This document shows, piece after piece, positions 8,377 through 17,584 of a stretch of DNA of 64,000 nucleotides. How positions within the stretch are numbered: position 1 is the stretch's first letter; every line of letters starts with the position of its first letter. This DNA comes from Comamonadaceae bacterium (GTDB taxonomy: Bacteria > Pseudomonadota > Gammaproteobacteria > Burkholderiales > Burkholderiaceae_C). The notes under the pieces were generated by a model. It had not been told where the DNA came from, did no database searches, and saw only the letters and a program-made list of their open reading frames with translations. The stretch spans positions 1 to 64,000 of the forward strand of contig JAECRA010000013.1 of the NCBI GenBank assembly GCA_015999985.1. The letters are read 5' to 3'. Position numbers and translations under genes: made by a program.

Positions 8377-9198
8377 ATGAATACGCTCAACGCTCAAAGC
8401 TCCCCTGTCAACGTGGCGGCTCCTGCCGCTTATGTCCTGCATCTGGCCGACAACGCCTTGGTGCTGGGCCAGCGCAACGCTGAATGGTGCGGTCACGCAC
8501 CTATCCTGGAAGAAGATTTGTCGATGGCCAACAACAGCCTCGATCTCATCGGCCAGGCACGCATGCTTTATCAGCACGCCGCCGCACTGCAAGGAAACGG
8601 CGCCACGGAAGACAGTCTCGCGTACTTCCGGGATGTGCCCGATTTCCGCAACTACACGCTGCTGGAACTGCCCCACAGTCCGGCCCTGCTGCCGTCCGCC
8701 GCCGCAGAGCGTGACTGGGCGACCACCATCGTCAGGAATTTTCTCTACAGCAGCCTGATGGTGCTCGTGTGGGAACGTCTTGAGCAATCCACCGACACGC
8801 ACCTGGCGGCAATCGCTTCCAAGAGCATCAAAGAGGTGCGCTACCACCTGCGCCATTCCCGTGACTGGGTCATTCGCCTTGGTGACGGCACTGAGGAATC
8901 CCATCGTCGCGCGCAGTCTGCTGTAGACCATCTGCTGCCCTACACAGACGAGTTCTGGGTAGCTCACAGCGTTGAGCGAGACGTAGCCAACAGCGGCGCC
9001 GGGGTCGAAGTGGCCGGTCTGCGCTCCGAGTGGGATGAAATCGTCAACTCCGCGTTGGAAGAAGCCACGCTGCGACGCCCCGCGCCCGCCAAAGGCTACG
9101 TGACCCAAGGCAAGCAAGGCATTCATTCAGAGCACCTGGGCTATCTGCTGGCAGAAATGCAAAGCCTTGCACGCGCGCACCCCGGAGCCATCTGGTGA
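8377..9198 (+). CDS. paaC: 1,2-phenylacetyl-CoA epoxidase, subunit PaaC
   Basis: Structural ferritin-like partner of PaaA. The core begins AAYVLHLADNALVLGQRNAEWCGHAP, followed by the helices LDLIGQARMLYQHAA, FLYSSLMVLVWERL and KEVRYHLRHSRDWVIRLGDGT, all characteristic. I prefer the ATG at 8377 (273 aa) because conservation begins shortly after it. An in-frame ATG at 8326 with a weak GAGG nearby would add 17 residues (290 aa). The stop overlaps paaD (GTGA at 9195). Confidence 0.94.
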   Translation: MNTLNAQSSPVNVAAPAAYVLHLADNALVLGQRNAEWCGHAPILEEDLSMANNSLDLIGQARMLYQHAAALQGNGATEDSLAYFRDVPDFRNYTLLELPHSPALLPSAAAERDWATTIVRNFLYSSLMVLVWERLEQSTDTHLAAIASKSIKEVRYHLRHSRDWVIRLGDGTEESHRRAQSAVDHLLPYTDEFWVAHSVERDVANSGAGVEVAGLRSEWDEIVNSALEEATLRRPAPAKGYVTQGKQGIHSEHLGYLLAEMQSLARAHPGAIW

Positions 9199-9788
9199 AC
9201 CACGGGGCCGGCCAAATGACGCGCGCGGACCATCTGCCTGCAGCCACTCTCCCGCACGGGGGATTACTGCAGCCTGAGTTTGACCGTATCTGGCAAGCCC
9301 TGGATGAGCTGACCGACCCGGAAATCCCCGTGGTCACACTACGGGAAATGGGCATCTTGCGCGATGTTCGGCTGGGAGCAGATGGTGTCGTGGAAGCCGT
9401 CATCACGCCTACCTACAGCGGCTGCCCAGCGATGGAACAGATTGCTGACGACGTGGCGGCGGCGCTGGAACGCGAAGGCGTTAACGGCCGCGTCGTCACA
9501 CAGTTGGCCCCTGCCTGGACCACCGACTGGATGACCGACGCCGCCCGAGAAAAGCTGCGCGCCTACGGTATCGCGCCACCGCACTGCGCCAGCGCATCGG
9601 CCGAAGGCTCCGTGATTCAGTTTTCTGCTGCGCGGGCTTCAAGCAAAAGCCAGGCCCTCGACGTTTCATGCCCACAGTGCGGTTCTAACAACACCACAGA
9701 AATCTCGCACTTCGGCTCCACCGCTTGCAAAGCGCTTTACCGCTGCCTTGACTGCATGGAGCCGTTCGATCACTTCAAGAGAATCTAG
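9195..9788 (+). CDS. paaD: 1,2-phenylacetyl-CoA epoxidase, subunit PaaD
   Basis: DUF59/MIP18-type protein needed for maturation or activity of the PaaABC(E) oxygenase, probably through Fe-S assembly. The N-terminal DUF59 domain has LTDPEIPVVTLREMGILRDV and the conserved TYSGCPAM. A C-terminal zinc-ribbon-like module has CPQC (about residue 157) and CLDC (about residue 187). GTG at 9195 overlaps the paaC stop; an ATG seven codons in is an alternative. At 197 aa it is slightly longer than the E. coli protein because of the N-terminus. Confidence 0.95.
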   Translation: MNHGAGQMTRADHLPAATLPHGGLLQPEFDRIWQALDELTDPEIPVVTLREMGILRDVRLGADGVVEAVITPTYSGCPAMEQIADDVAAALEREGVNGRVVTQLAPAWTTDWMTDAAREKLRAYGIAPPHCASASAEGSVIQFSAARASSKSQALDVSCPQCGSNNTTEISHFGSTACKALYRCLDCMEPFDHFKRI

Positions 9789-9790
9789 AG

Positions 9791-10894
9791 ATGTCCACCC
9801 CGCGATTTCATGATCTCACTGTTGCCCGCGTCAGCCCTGAAGCAGCCGGTGCAGTTGCCATTACGTTCGCCGTGCCCGAAGAGCTGCAGGACAGCTTTCA
9901 GTTCGAGCCGGGCCAGTTTCTTACCCTGCGTAAAACGCTCAATGGTGAAGACATTCGGCGCAACTATTCCATCTGTTCTACACGCAAACATTACACATCT
10001 TCGAGGGAGCTGGAGGTCGGCATCCGTCCCATGGAAGGCGGTATTTTTTCCAACTGGGCGGCGAGCGAACTGAAAGCTGGGGACACGCTTTCGGTGATGC
10101 CACCAGATGGCCGCTTTGTCTCAAGGCAGCCCCGTGCACTGCACCGTGTAGGCTTTGCTGCGGGCTCAGGCATCACACCCATTCTCTCCATCGTCGCGAG
10201 CACGATGGAAGAGCATCCCACGGCCAAGTTCACGCTGGTCTATGGGAACCGCCGCATGGCCAGCGTGATGTTCAACGAAGCCTTGCAAGACCTCAAGGAC
10301 AAGTACAAGAATCGGCTGACGCTGATTCACATTCTCTCGCGCCAAGCGCAAGAAGTGCCCTTGCTGGAAGGCCGCATTGACGCCGCCAAAGTGCAGCAGC
10401 TGTTGAGCACACTGCTTCCGCCAGCCAGCATGGACGAAGTGTTCATTTGCGGCCCCGAGGAAATGATTGAGGTGACGGAGACCACGCTCAAGCAAGCAGG
10501 CGTGCCTGCTGACCGCATTCGCACTGAGCGCTTTACCTCTCCTCGTCTGGAAGAAATGAGCGTCGAGGCACGCCGCGCTGCCATTGCTCAGCCTGACCGG
10601 GAAGCGCCAGTGGGGCAAGTGCAGCTCACGGTGTTGATCGACGGGAAATCACACGAGCTTTCCATGCGCAGCGATCAGCACGTGCTGGATGTTGCGCTCT
10701 CGGCTGGATTGGATCTACCCTACTCTTGCAAAGCCGGTGTTTGCTGCACGTGCCGCGCCAAGGTCATGGAAGGTAACGTGGTCATGGACAAGAACTTCAC
10801 GCTTGAACAGGACGAGATGTCGCAAGGCTTTGTGCTGAGTTGCCAGGCGCGGCCTACTACTGGGAAGTTGGTGGTTAGTTATGACGAGCGGTAA
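9791..10894 (+). CDS. paaE: 1,2-phenylacetyl-CoA epoxidase, reductase subunit PaaE
   Basis: Electron-transfer subunit passing electrons from NAD(P)H via FAD and a 2Fe-2S cluster to the PaaA di-iron site. An FNR-like module holds the FAD motif RRNYSICS, the nucleotide-binding GFAAGSGITPILS, and FICGPEEMIE. It is fused to a C-terminal plant-type ferredoxin with CKAGVCCTC and a distant fourth cysteine (LSCQARP). At 367 aa it matches the family. Start is 2 bp after paaD stop. Last gene of the operon; paaG/Z/J/K genes are not in the window. Confidence 0.97.
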   Translation: MSTPRFHDLTVARVSPEAAGAVAITFAVPEELQDSFQFEPGQFLTLRKTLNGEDIRRNYSICSTRKHYTSSRELEVGIRPMEGGIFSNWAASELKAGDTLSVMPPDGRFVSRQPRALHRVGFAAGSGITPILSIVASTMEEHPTAKFTLVYGNRRMASVMFNEALQDLKDKYKNRLTLIHILSRQAQEVPLLEGRIDAAKVQQLLSTLLPPASMDEVFICGPEEMIEVTETTLKQAGVPADRIRTERFTSPRLEEMSVEARRAAIAQPDREAPVGQVQLTVLIDGKSHELSMRSDQHVLDVALSAGLDLPYSCKAGVCCTCRAKVMEGNVVMDKNFTLEQDEMSQGFVLSCQARPTTGKLVVSYDER

Positions 10895-11548
10895 GGTCGC
10901 GGGTTAATTTAGTCTTCCGTTTGGGAGAGCCTGATACACGCGCGCCTGGCGACTTGAGTCCAAGCCGGAGGCACTGATCGGTTTGACGCCCTCTCTTGCT
11001 CCCTCACCCTTTGGCAACCCGATGGAGTTTTACCCTCTCTCCCTGGGAGAGGGCGGGGGTGAGGGCAAGCGGCGGTTGATTGATTGCTGCGGTTACTAAT
11101 TGCCTTCTGTGCTTGCCTAGAGGTCGGAGGCCGGGGAGTGCGCCCGGCAGCGCAGCCACCTTCTTTCGGCCGGCGCTCCGGTGCTCCGCCAAAAGAACCT
11201 GGCGCAAGAAAAGGCGGCCCCACTGTCCGTGTCCTTGCGCTTCGCTCCAGGCAACCTGTGGTGCTCGCGCCAAAGGCGGTGCGGCAGAACTCGCGGCGTT
11301 CGCTTCGCTCACTCTGCTCAGACAGCTGCCGCAAGCTAGAGCACGAAGCAGTGGCATCTTGCAGTGCCACTGCCCGCCTTTGGCCCTGCGCTCCTCGGCA
11401 CGGCCAAAGGGGTTGGATACCCATTCGGGCCATTGCTGCGCTCGGCCCTCGAACAGTCAGAAGTTCCTTAACACTCACCGTCGACTTGTTAGGGCCATTG
11501 TCTCAATGATTGCGCCGACACCAATGGAGTTCGCTCTCCAGACACCAG
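10895..11548. repeat. Intergenic block of repeat-like sequence between paaE and rlpA
   Basis: These 654 bp have no credible gene. A stretch near 11025-11070 has the imperfect inverted repeat TACCCTCTCTCCCTGGGAGAGGG. The segment 11100-11450 is very GC-rich, and its six-frame products are low-complexity Arg/Ser/Pro strings of the kind produced by repeated intergenic DNA in Comamonadaceae genomes. I infer decayed dispersed repeats; only a genome-wide self-comparison would prove it. Confidence 0.4.
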
Positions 11549-12211
11549 TCAGTCCCCAGTCTCCGGAGCACTGGCGATCACATCGCCACCCACTGAATCC
11601 TGGACCTCTTTGAGTACCACCGTATCATGCCCTCGCGCTTTGATACCAATGGCAGAAGCAGCTGCTCCACTGAGGTCAATCACGCGACCAGGCGTAAAGG
11701 GGCCGCGGTCGTTGATGCGCACCACCACCTCTTTGCCAGTGCGTGGGTTGTGCACCAACACTCGGGTGCCGAAGGGCAACGTTTTGTGTGCCGCCGTCAT
11801 ATCGCCGGTGTCAAAGCGTTCACCATTGGCGGTCTTGCGGCCGTGAAAGCCTGGCCCGTACCAAGAGGCGACTCCACTTTGCAAAACGCGGCCAAGCCGC
11901 AAAGCAGCACCCACGGGTGCTGCCTCTTGCGCAGCAGAAGCGGTTGCCCGCGAATCGGCGCGCAGGCTCAACCGACCCTTGAAGCCAGAGTAATTAGAGC
12001 AACGCATGTCATGCACGGCCTTGGCCGAAGAGCAAGACATAGTTGAAGGGGTGGAAGCATCCGAGCGCACCGTCTGGGCCCAAAGTGGGCCAGTCACCAG
12101 CCAACAAGCGCCGATTAACAACCATCGGCCTACTGGTGAACGGTGAGCACTTCCCGAAGCCGACGCGCATTGAGGCGCGCCGGGAGAGGTGTCCCGTAGC
12201 ATTGGGCGCAT
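11549..12211 (-). CDS. rlpA: Septal ring lytic transglycosylase RlpA family protein
   Basis: Periplasmic double-psi beta-barrel protein; the family cleaves peptide-free glycan strands at the division septum. An N-terminal hydrophobic segment (WLLIGACWLVTGPLWAQ, about residues 30-46) is a signal peptide. The RlpA domain (about 115-205) has GVASWYGPGFHGRKTANGE, the TAAHKTLPFGTRV block and VVVRINDRGPFTPGRVIDLS, which contain the family's catalytic Asp/Glu region. There is no SPOR domain, so it is shorter (220 aa) than the E. coli protein. It lies 63 bp downstream of metF and could be the distal gene of the ahcY operon. Confidence 0.9.
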   Translation of the reverse strand: MRPMLRDTSPGAPQCASASGSAHRSPVGRWLLIGACWLVTGPLWAQTVRSDASTPSTMSCSSAKAVHDMRCSNYSGFKGRLSLRADSRATASAAQEAAPVGAALRLGRVLQSGVASWYGPGFHGRKTANGERFDTGDMTAAHKTLPFGTRVLVHNPRTGKEVVVRINDRGPFTPGRVIDLSGAAASAIGIKARGHDTVVLKEVQDSVGGDVIASAPETGD

Positions 12212-12274
12212 TCTAGCGGCTTTATTTGCTTGGGGAAATCCCAGGTTGTTACAGTAAGCACGCCACCCGCGGGG

Positions 12275-13099
12275 TCACCCCACGCGCTTCATCAGCTCCA
12301 AAACCCCTGCGGTTTGATTCAATGTGTAGATATGAAGTGCAGGCGCTCCACCGTCACGCAAGCGCTGGCAGAGGTGCGCAACCACGTCCGCGCCAAAGTC
12401 CTTGATGGAGGCGATGTCGTCTCCAAAGGACTGCAAACGCAGGCGAATCCAACGGGGTACTTCTGCGCCACAGGCATCGGAGAAACGCAGCAACTGAGTC
12501 GAATTGCTGATGGGCATGATGCCGGGAATGATGGGGATGTTCATGCCATGCTTGCGCAGCTCTTCCATGAAACGGAAATACGCATCGGCGTTGAAGAAGT
12601 ACTGTGTGATGCCCGAGTCCGCACCTGCGGAAACCTTCGCTTTGAAGGCGTCCAGGTCTGCCTGCGGTGATCTGGCTTGCGGGTGCACTTCAGGATAGGC
12701 CGCCACGGAAATATGGAACGTGTCGCCCGTCTCGGCGCGAATGAACTCCACCAGCTCGCTGGCGTAGCGGAATTCGCCTCCCATGCCATAGCCGCTAGGC
12801 AAATCGCCACGTAGCGCAACCAGTCGCTTCACCCCTGCAGACCGATAGCTCGTCAGACGCTCGCGAATGGAATCACGGGTCTGACCGATGCATGAAAGGT
12901 GAGGCACACCGGAAACGCCCTCTCCCAGAATCTCTCTCACGGCGTCCAGGGTGCCCTCTTGCGTGGAGCCCCCGGCACCAAAGGTCACAGAACAAAACTC
13001 AGGCTGGAGCGCGTAGAGCTGCTGCCGGGTCGCGCGCAGCTTCTCTGCGCCTTCAGGCGTCTTCGGCGGGAAAAATTCCAAACTTATTGGGAGACTCAT
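12275..13099 (-). CDS. metF: Methylenetetrahydrofolate reductase
   Basis: FAD enzyme reducing 5,10-methylene-THF to 5-methyl-THF, the methyl donor for methionine synthesis. The TIM-barrel signature is intact: ISLEFFPPKTPEG at the N-terminus, FCSVTFGAGGSTQEGT, HLSCIGQTRD, LVALRGDLPSG, and the GADSGITQYFFNADAYFRF block around the substrate site. At 274 aa it is a normal bacterial single-domain enzyme. Its start overlaps the stop of tlyA (ATGA at 13096). It belongs to the methyl cycle with ahcY upstream, and so is probably co-controlled by the SAH riboswitch. Confidence 0.97.
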   Translation of the reverse strand: MSLPISLEFFPPKTPEGAEKLRATRQQLYALQPEFCSVTFGAGGSTQEGTLDAVREILGEGVSGVPHLSCIGQTRDSIRERLTSYRSAGVKRLVALRGDLPSGYGMGGEFRYASELVEFIRAETGDTFHISVAAYPEVHPQARSPQADLDAFKAKVSAGADSGITQYFFNADAYFRFMEELRKHGMNIPIIPGIMPISNSTQLLRFSDACGAEVPRWIRLRLQSFGDDIASIKDFGADVVAHLCQRLRDGGAPALHIYTLNQTAGVLELMKRVG

Positions 13100-13869
13100 G
13101 ATGCTCTCGAAGGGAGAAGTGCCGAAGTGGCATGAATAAAGAATTCGCGGTTACCGTCACCGCCCTTGATGGGGCTATCGAACCAGCTCAACACGCGCAG
13201 AGCTGAGTCAGCACAAGCTTGGCGCAGGCGCTGCTCGACCACCGGATAAAGCGCTGCGTCGCGCACGATGCCGCCTTTAGCTACTTGGCCCGGTTGCAGT
13301 TCAAACTGCGGCTTGACCAGCATCAGCAAGGCACCATCCCTGGTCAGCAGCGGCGCCAGTGCAGGCAGAACCAGTGAAAGCGAGATGAAAGACAGATCGC
13401 CTGTGATGAGATCAAACTCAGGCTTGGCGACTCCAGCAGCTTGCAGGCCAGCCCCACTTAACTCCCGAGCGTTCATACCCTCAAGGCATTGCACACGGGC
13501 ATCATCTCGCACACGCGGATGCACTTGGCCATGGCCGACGTCTACACCCACCACATGCGCAGCGCCCTGCGCCAGCAAACAGTCTGTAAAGCCTCCGGTG
13601 GATTGCCCCACATCAAGGCAATGCCATCCAGCGACGTTCAGCCCAGCCGCCTGCAGAGCGCCTTCGAGCTTCAGGCCGCCGCGAGAGACATAGCGTGCCT
13701 CGGCGACATCAAGCAACTCAATTTCAGCATCTGCAGGCAGATCTACGCTTTTGGTGAGCTGGCGCCACCCCCCTGGTGCACGCCAGCGCCCGCCCGCTGC
13801 GATCAAGCGCTGCGCCTGACTGCGGCTGGCGGCCAGGCCGCGCTCCACGAGCAGTTGATCGGCCCGCAT
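13096..13869 (-). CDS. tlyA: TlyA-family rRNA (cytidine-2'-O)-methyltransferase
   Basis: N-terminal S4 RNA-binding domain (MRADQLLVERGLAASRSQAQRLI...) followed by an FtsJ-like SAM methyltransferase. The latter carries the SAM site CLDVGQSTGGFTDCLL, GVDVGHGQVHP, and the motif VKPQFE, with GIVRD near the end. The family 2'-O-methylates cytidines in 16S/23S rRNA; some members are described as hemolysins without good support in this context. 257 aa is close to family length. Sits between ahcY (26 bp gap) and metF (4-bp overlap); as a SAM consumer it produces the SAH that the riboswitch senses. Confidence 0.92.
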   Translation of the reverse strand: MRADQLLVERGLAASRSQAQRLIAAGGRWRAPGGWRQLTKSVDLPADAEIELLDVAEARYVSRGGLKLEGALQAAGLNVAGWHCLDVGQSTGGFTDCLLAQGAAHVVGVDVGHGQVHPRVRDDARVQCLEGMNARELSGAGLQAAGVAKPEFDLITGDLSFISLSLVLPALAPLLTRDGALLMLVKPQFELQPGQVAKGGIVRDAALYPVVEQRLRQACADSALRVLSWFDSPIKGGDGNREFFIHATSALLPSRAS

Positions 13870-13895
13870 CTGCCAGTCCTACCGTCCTGCCAGTC

Positions 13896-15332
13896 TTAGT
13901 ACCGGTAGGTGTCTGGCTTGTAAGGACCAGCCTTGGACACGCCAATGTAGCGTGCCTGTTCACCAGAAAGCTCGGTCAGTTTGGCGTTGAGCTTGGCCAG
14001 TTGCAGGCGGGCTACTTTCTCGTCAAGGTGCTTGGGCAACACGTAAACCTGGCCCACTTGATAGCGCTCTGAATGAGCGAACAGCTCGATCTGGGCAATG
14101 GTCTGGTTGGCGAAGGAAGACGACATCACATAGCTGGGGTGGCCCGTGCCGCAACCCAGGTTCACCAGGCGGCCTTTGGCCAACAGGATGATGCGCTTGC
14201 CGTCTTTGAAGATCACGTGATCAACCTGTGGCTTGATCTCTTCCCACTTGCACTTCTCTTCCAGGCCAGCGACATCGATTTCATTGTCAAAGTGACCAAT
14301 GTTGCAGACGATGGCCTGGTCTTTCATGGCCTTCATGTGCTTGTAGGTAATGACGTCCTTGTTGCCTGTGGCCGTCACGAAAATGTCAGCCAGCGGGGCT
14401 GCATCTTCCATGGTGACCACACGGTAACCTTCCATGGCCGCTTGCAGAGCGCAGATAGGATCGATCTCGGTAACCCAGACCTGGGCGGAGAGTGCGCGCA
14501 ACGCTTGAGCAGAGCCCTTGCCCACATCGCCATAGCCGCACACCACGGCCACCTTGCCGGCCACCATCACGTCAGTGGCGCGTTTGATGCCATCGACCAG
14601 CGATTCGCGGCAACCATAGAGGTTGTCGAACTTGGACTTGGTCACTGAATCGTTGACGTTGATCGCACGGAACATCAGCGTACCCTTGGCCGACATCTCA
14701 TTCAGGCGATGCACCCCGGTGGTGGTTTCTTCAGTCACGCCCATGATCTCTGCGCTCTTGCGGGAGTACCAGGTAGCGTCTTCCTTGAGCTTGGCCTTGA
14801 TCGCAGCGAAAAGAATCTTTTCCTCTTCGCTGGTGGGGTCGGAGAGAACCTTGAGATCTGTTTCGGCCTGCTTGCCCAGATGCATCAGCATCGTGGCATC
14901 GCCACCGTCATCCAAAATCATGTTCGGGCCTTCGCCTTTGGAGTCTTTGGGGCCAAAGTCGAAGATGCGGTGTGTGTAGTCCCAGTAATCTGTCAGTGTT
15001 TCGCCCTTGATGGCGAACACTGGCGTGCCGCTGGCGGCAATAGCTGCGGCTGCGTGATCTTGCGTGCTGAAAATATTGCAAGAAGCCCAGCGCACTTGGG
15101 CGCCCAGTGCTTGCAAAGTTTCGATCAACACCGCAGTCTGGATCGTCATGTGAAGGCTGCCCGTGATGCGAGCGCCCTTCAGAGGCTTGGATTTGGCAAA
15201 TTCCTCACGGATGGCCATCAGACCGGGCATCTCCGTTTCGGCGATACCGATTTCCTTGCGGCCCCAATCGGCCAGTTTGATGTCTGCGATGGCGCTGTCA
15301 GCGGCCGCGGGTGTTTTCAGGCGTGCGTTCAT
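13896..15332 (-). CDS. ahcY: Adenosylhomocysteinase (SAH hydrolase)
   Basis: NAD-dependent enzyme that hydrolyses S-adenosylhomocysteine to adenosine and homocysteine, clearing the inhibitory by-product of methylation. Recognisable blocks are the N-terminal [34 protein letters not shown], the NAD-binding [25 protein letters not shown], and the C-terminal [13 protein letters not shown] and KPDTYRY. 478 aa includes the insertion typical of proteobacterial enzymes. Leads the ahcY-tlyA-metF operon and is preceded by a perfect -10, an SAH riboswitch and a terminator. Confidence 0.98.
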   Translation of the reverse strand: MNARLKTPAAADSAIADIKLADWGRKEIGIAETEMPGLMAIREEFAKSKPLKGARITGSLHMTIQTAVLIETLQALGAQVRWASCNIFSTQDHAAAAIAASGTPVFAIKGETLTDYWDYTHRIFDFGPKDSKGEGPNMILDDGGDATMLMHLGKQAETDLKVLSDPTSEEEKILFAAIKAKLKEDATWYSRKSAEIMGVTEETTTGVHRLNEMSAKGTLMFRAINVNDSVTKSKFDNLYGCRESLVDGIKRATDVMVAGKVAVVCGYGDVGKGSAQALRALSAQVWVTEIDPICALQAAMEGYRVVTMEDAAPLADIFVTATGNKDVITYKHMKAMKDQAIVCNIGHFDNEIDVAGLEEKCKWEEIKPQVDHVIFKDGKRIILLAKGRLVNLGCGTGHPSYVMSSSFANQTIAQIELFAHSERYQVGQVYVLPKHLDEKVARLQLAKLNAKLTELSGEQARYIGVSKAGPYKPDTYRY

Positions 15333-15380
15333 GATGGTTCCAAAACAACTTGTGTTGAACCACTGAAGCCAAGCGGGAAT

Positions 15381-15416
15381 AAAAAAAGCTCACCGCACTT
15401 GCATCAGTGGATGAGC
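15381..15416 (-). terminator. Riboswitch-controlled terminator in the ahcY leader
   Basis: On the minus strand GCTCATCCAC pairs with GTGCGGTGAGC (one bulged C and a T-G wobble, 8-nt loop) and is followed directly by seven T residues. It lies within the leader, 49 bp before the ahcY ATG, so it must be bypassed for expression. Its 5' arm shares GCTC (15413-15416) with the 3' strand of the riboswitch pseudoknot. Confidence 0.85.
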
Positions 15417-15486
15417 GTCGTTGCAAAGAAAGGTGTCCGAGCCTCACGCCTGGCAAAGAATGCAGGCGCTGCAACGCTCCTCGGAA
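15413..15486 (-). promoter_or_regulatory. S-adenosylhomocysteine (SAH) riboswitch
   Basis: The minus-strand leader carries the SAH (ahcY-motif) aptamer. P1 is CCGAG (about 15484-15480) pairing with CTCGG in GAGGCTCGG. GGAGCGTTGCAGCGCC follows the 5' strand, and GCGCC pairs with GGCGT across a small loop. The 3' strand GACGCTC (15419-15413) forms the pseudoknot with GAGCGT. Known SAH aptamers lie upstream of ahcY and metF in beta- and gamma-proteobacteria and turn the genes on when SAH accumulates. Here the pseudoknot strand overlaps the terminator stem, giving a straightforward ON switch. Confidence 0.93.
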
Positions 15487-15494
15487 TGAGGTGG

Positions 15495-15500
15495 ATTATA
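15495..15500 (-). promoter_or_regulatory. -10 element of the ahcY promoter
   Basis: A perfect TATAAT on the minus strand, placed so that transcription would begin about 7-9 bp downstream, at the first bases of the SAH aptamer. The -35 region about 17-18 bp upstream (CGCAAC/TCGCAA) is weak. Confidence 0.75.
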
Positions 15501-15556
15501 GAAGGCTATGCGCACCTGTTGCGAGCAGGCAGCCCTCCAATTCAGATTGGGCTTAC

Positions 15557-17494
15557 TCAATTCTTCGCGAAATCGCGAATGGCCTGGTAGAACTGGTCAG
15601 AGCCATCCTTCGGGTTGTCGGGGCGAATTTCCATTCGGCTGACGCCATCTTCCTCCTTGCTCTTTAATCTATCCGGGACAAGTGAAAAGTACATGGGGCT
15701 TATGAAACGCGCGCCTGCATCGTATTGCTCGCGAAGCGCCGCCATAGCTGCTCCGGCTCGCTTCCACTGCTGGGGATGGAACTCCGGTGCACCGTAGTCC
15801 TGCAGATTGCGCTCCCTCATGAAGCTGCGTAGCCAAGTGCTATTGGTCGCCCCTCCGTACATATTGATGCCTGGCCGCCATGGCAAGTTGGACTGCAAGG
15901 TGCTCTCCACTGCAAATAGCTGCGGATTCCATGACGAATTGATGCGCGGAATAATCTGGTGGGAAAACAGATTCTCCGTCGGTAGACCTGCCTCCCGAGC
16001 GGTATTGAAAAATGCCTTCATGAAATCCAGGGACTGCTCATCACGGTAGCGATTCCACTCACGGGCCAGGGGGTTGTAATAGACATCTTGCAGTGGCCGG
16101 GGCATATCGAGCCAGGAACGTATACCCGGCAACGCAACATGTTTGGGCAGCGGGCGACTAAAACCTAACTTGCGCAACACCTTGTCTATGAATGCGCTGC
16201 CCCAGAAGGACCACCCGTCTGTTTTCAGGCCCTGCACTCCGGCGGGTATATCCCCTGAAACCTTGGCCTGGTCGCGCCCCACCACTAGAAAGAGAGCTTC
16301 GGCCAGCAGGTAGCGCTCTTTTCCGGAGACCGCGACCACTTGCGCGAGATGGCGACCCACCGGCAAGGCGCTGAAATCCAGGTCGTACCGAAACCCCACG
16401 TTAGGATTGCTGATCTCTTCCACGGCGCGGTAAACGTCCAGACGATTCAACCCCCGCGGCATGGGTGCAACCAGCTTGCCGTCCACATAGAGCAGAAGTT
16501 CATTGACCCGATTGTCGGGATCGAATAGCCAGCCCGAAACGGGCAAATAGCCGTCGGCCCAAGCGTCGTAATGCTCACTGAACCGGCTCATGGCCTCCTT
16601 GCGGATATTTTTACTGGGGGCGGGGACGGTAGCGAACGAAGTTTCGCTGAAGCCCATCGCCGCGTTCAGCTTCTCTACACTTCCAAAGCGTGTTGCCAGC
16701 ATGCGCCGGAAACCCTCTACCGAAGCGGGGCTGTAGTCAGTTACCCGGATGTCTTCGTACGCGCCCATTCCGTTCTCGAAGTCGGGAAAGAAATGATGAA
16801 TCTCGCCCGCGAGCGTGATGCCGACAATCCGATCGCGCGCCTCCGCAGGCATTGCCATAAGACGCTTAATGACAAAGCGGAGTGCCGCAAAGCGATACTC
16901 ATTGACTGGAAGCGTCGCATCGGTCGACAAAGTGAATGGCGCGATGGCGAAACTGAAATACCCCAGTTGAGGTGGCTTACCATCGGCAAAAAGCGACAAG
17001 TTCCGCGGATCTTTAGCCAACGCGAGGGGCAACGGGCCCTGGGTGTCGAAGTGGGTGGACTGCAAATAAACCACCACCGGCCGCTTCACCTCGGTCAGTA
17101 GGCGCAGCAAATCATCAACCCGCTTTTCGTCGATAACCCACCCCGTGCCGTGCGCTTTATAAAGGCTGAGCAGTTGGAGCGTAAGTAGATATCCAACCTG
17201 TACCTGTCCCTTTGGGCCATCGGGCTCCAATTCGTCCAAAAGGCGGTTAAGCGCGGCCGAATTGTTTTTCCCATTGCGCTCACAAGCTGCTTGTGCTCTC
17301 GCCAGATTCGATTGCTTTTGATTGGTACGGGCCTCATCACACAAGAGAAGCCCAGCCACGGTCGGCACAATATAGAAAGGCTTGCGTGTCGGCAGCTCGG
17401 CTCCAGCTACCGAGCCAACTTGACAACTCAGAACGACTACCGCAGCGAGCCTAAGCGACAGTGATCGAGTCAATGAACACATTAAATGCAACAT
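15557..17494 (-). CDS. Secreted glycosidase-like protein (GH42/clan GH-A type, tentative)
   Basis: The exact family is not certain. The protein starts with a signal peptide (SLRLAAVVVLSCQVGSVAGAE). A central barrel-like region contains GITLAGEIHHFFPDFENG, then YSPASVEGFRRMLATRFGSVEKLNAAMG. The latter is the phrase seen in beta-galactosidase-like GH42 proteins, where the Glu in the former would be the acid/base. Following it is an Ig-like insert (about SGWLFDPDNRVNELLLYVDG...RLDVYRAVEE...VGFRYDLD), then a C-terminal alpha/beta part. The ATG at 17494 (645 aa) is chosen because GGGAGA lies 8 bp upstream and it opens the signal peptide; the open frame continues to 17584. Transcribed with the upstream acyltransferase gene; a role in surface-glycan modification is inferred. 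Confidence 0.7.
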   Translation of the reverse strand: MLHLMCSLTRSLSLRLAAVVVLSCQVGSVAGAELPTRKPFYIVPTVAGLLLCDEARTNQKQSNLARAQAACERNGKNNSAALNRLLDELEPDGPKGQVQVGYLLTLQLLSLYKAHGTGWVIDEKRVDDLLRLLTEVKRPVVVYLQSTHFDTQGPLPLALAKDPRNLSLFADGKPPQLGYFSFAIAPFTLSTDATLPVNEYRFAALRFVIKRLMAMPAEARDRIVGITLAGEIHHFFPDFENGMGAYEDIRVTDYSPASVEGFRRMLATRFGSVEKLNAAMGFSETSFATVPAPSKNIRKEAMSRFSEHYDAWADGYLPVSGWLFDPDNRVNELLLYVDGKLVAPMPRGLNRLDVYRAVEEISNPNVGFRYDLDFSALPVGRHLAQVVAVSGKERYLLAEALFLVVGRDQAKVSGDIPAGVQGLKTDGWSFWGSAFIDKVLRKLGFSRPLPKHVALPGIRSWLDMPRPLQDVYYNPLAREWNRYRDEQSLDFMKAFFNTAREAGLPTENLFSHQIIPRINSSWNPQLFAVESTLQSNLPWRPGINMYGGATNSTWLRSFMRERNLQDYGAPEFHPQQWKRAGAAMAALREQYDAGARFISPMYFSLVPDRLKSKEEDGVSRMEIRPDNPKDGSDQFYQAIRDFAKN

Positions 17495-17584
17495 CAGTCG
17501 AGTCTCCCACAGCTCATGCATTTCACTTAAGGTGTTTACGTGACAGCGGATGATCAGCAGGAACTGCTGATCGAAAGTGATCAA

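Noticed and set aside
10909-11478. 189-codon minus-strand frame
   Set aside because: Low-complexity Arg/Ser/Pro composition typical of intergenic repeats; no ribosome-binding site or domain.
14709-15590. 293-codon plus-strand frame covering the ahcY start and riboswitch
   Set aside because: Antisense to ahcY and the aptamer; no domain, and it would span a terminator.
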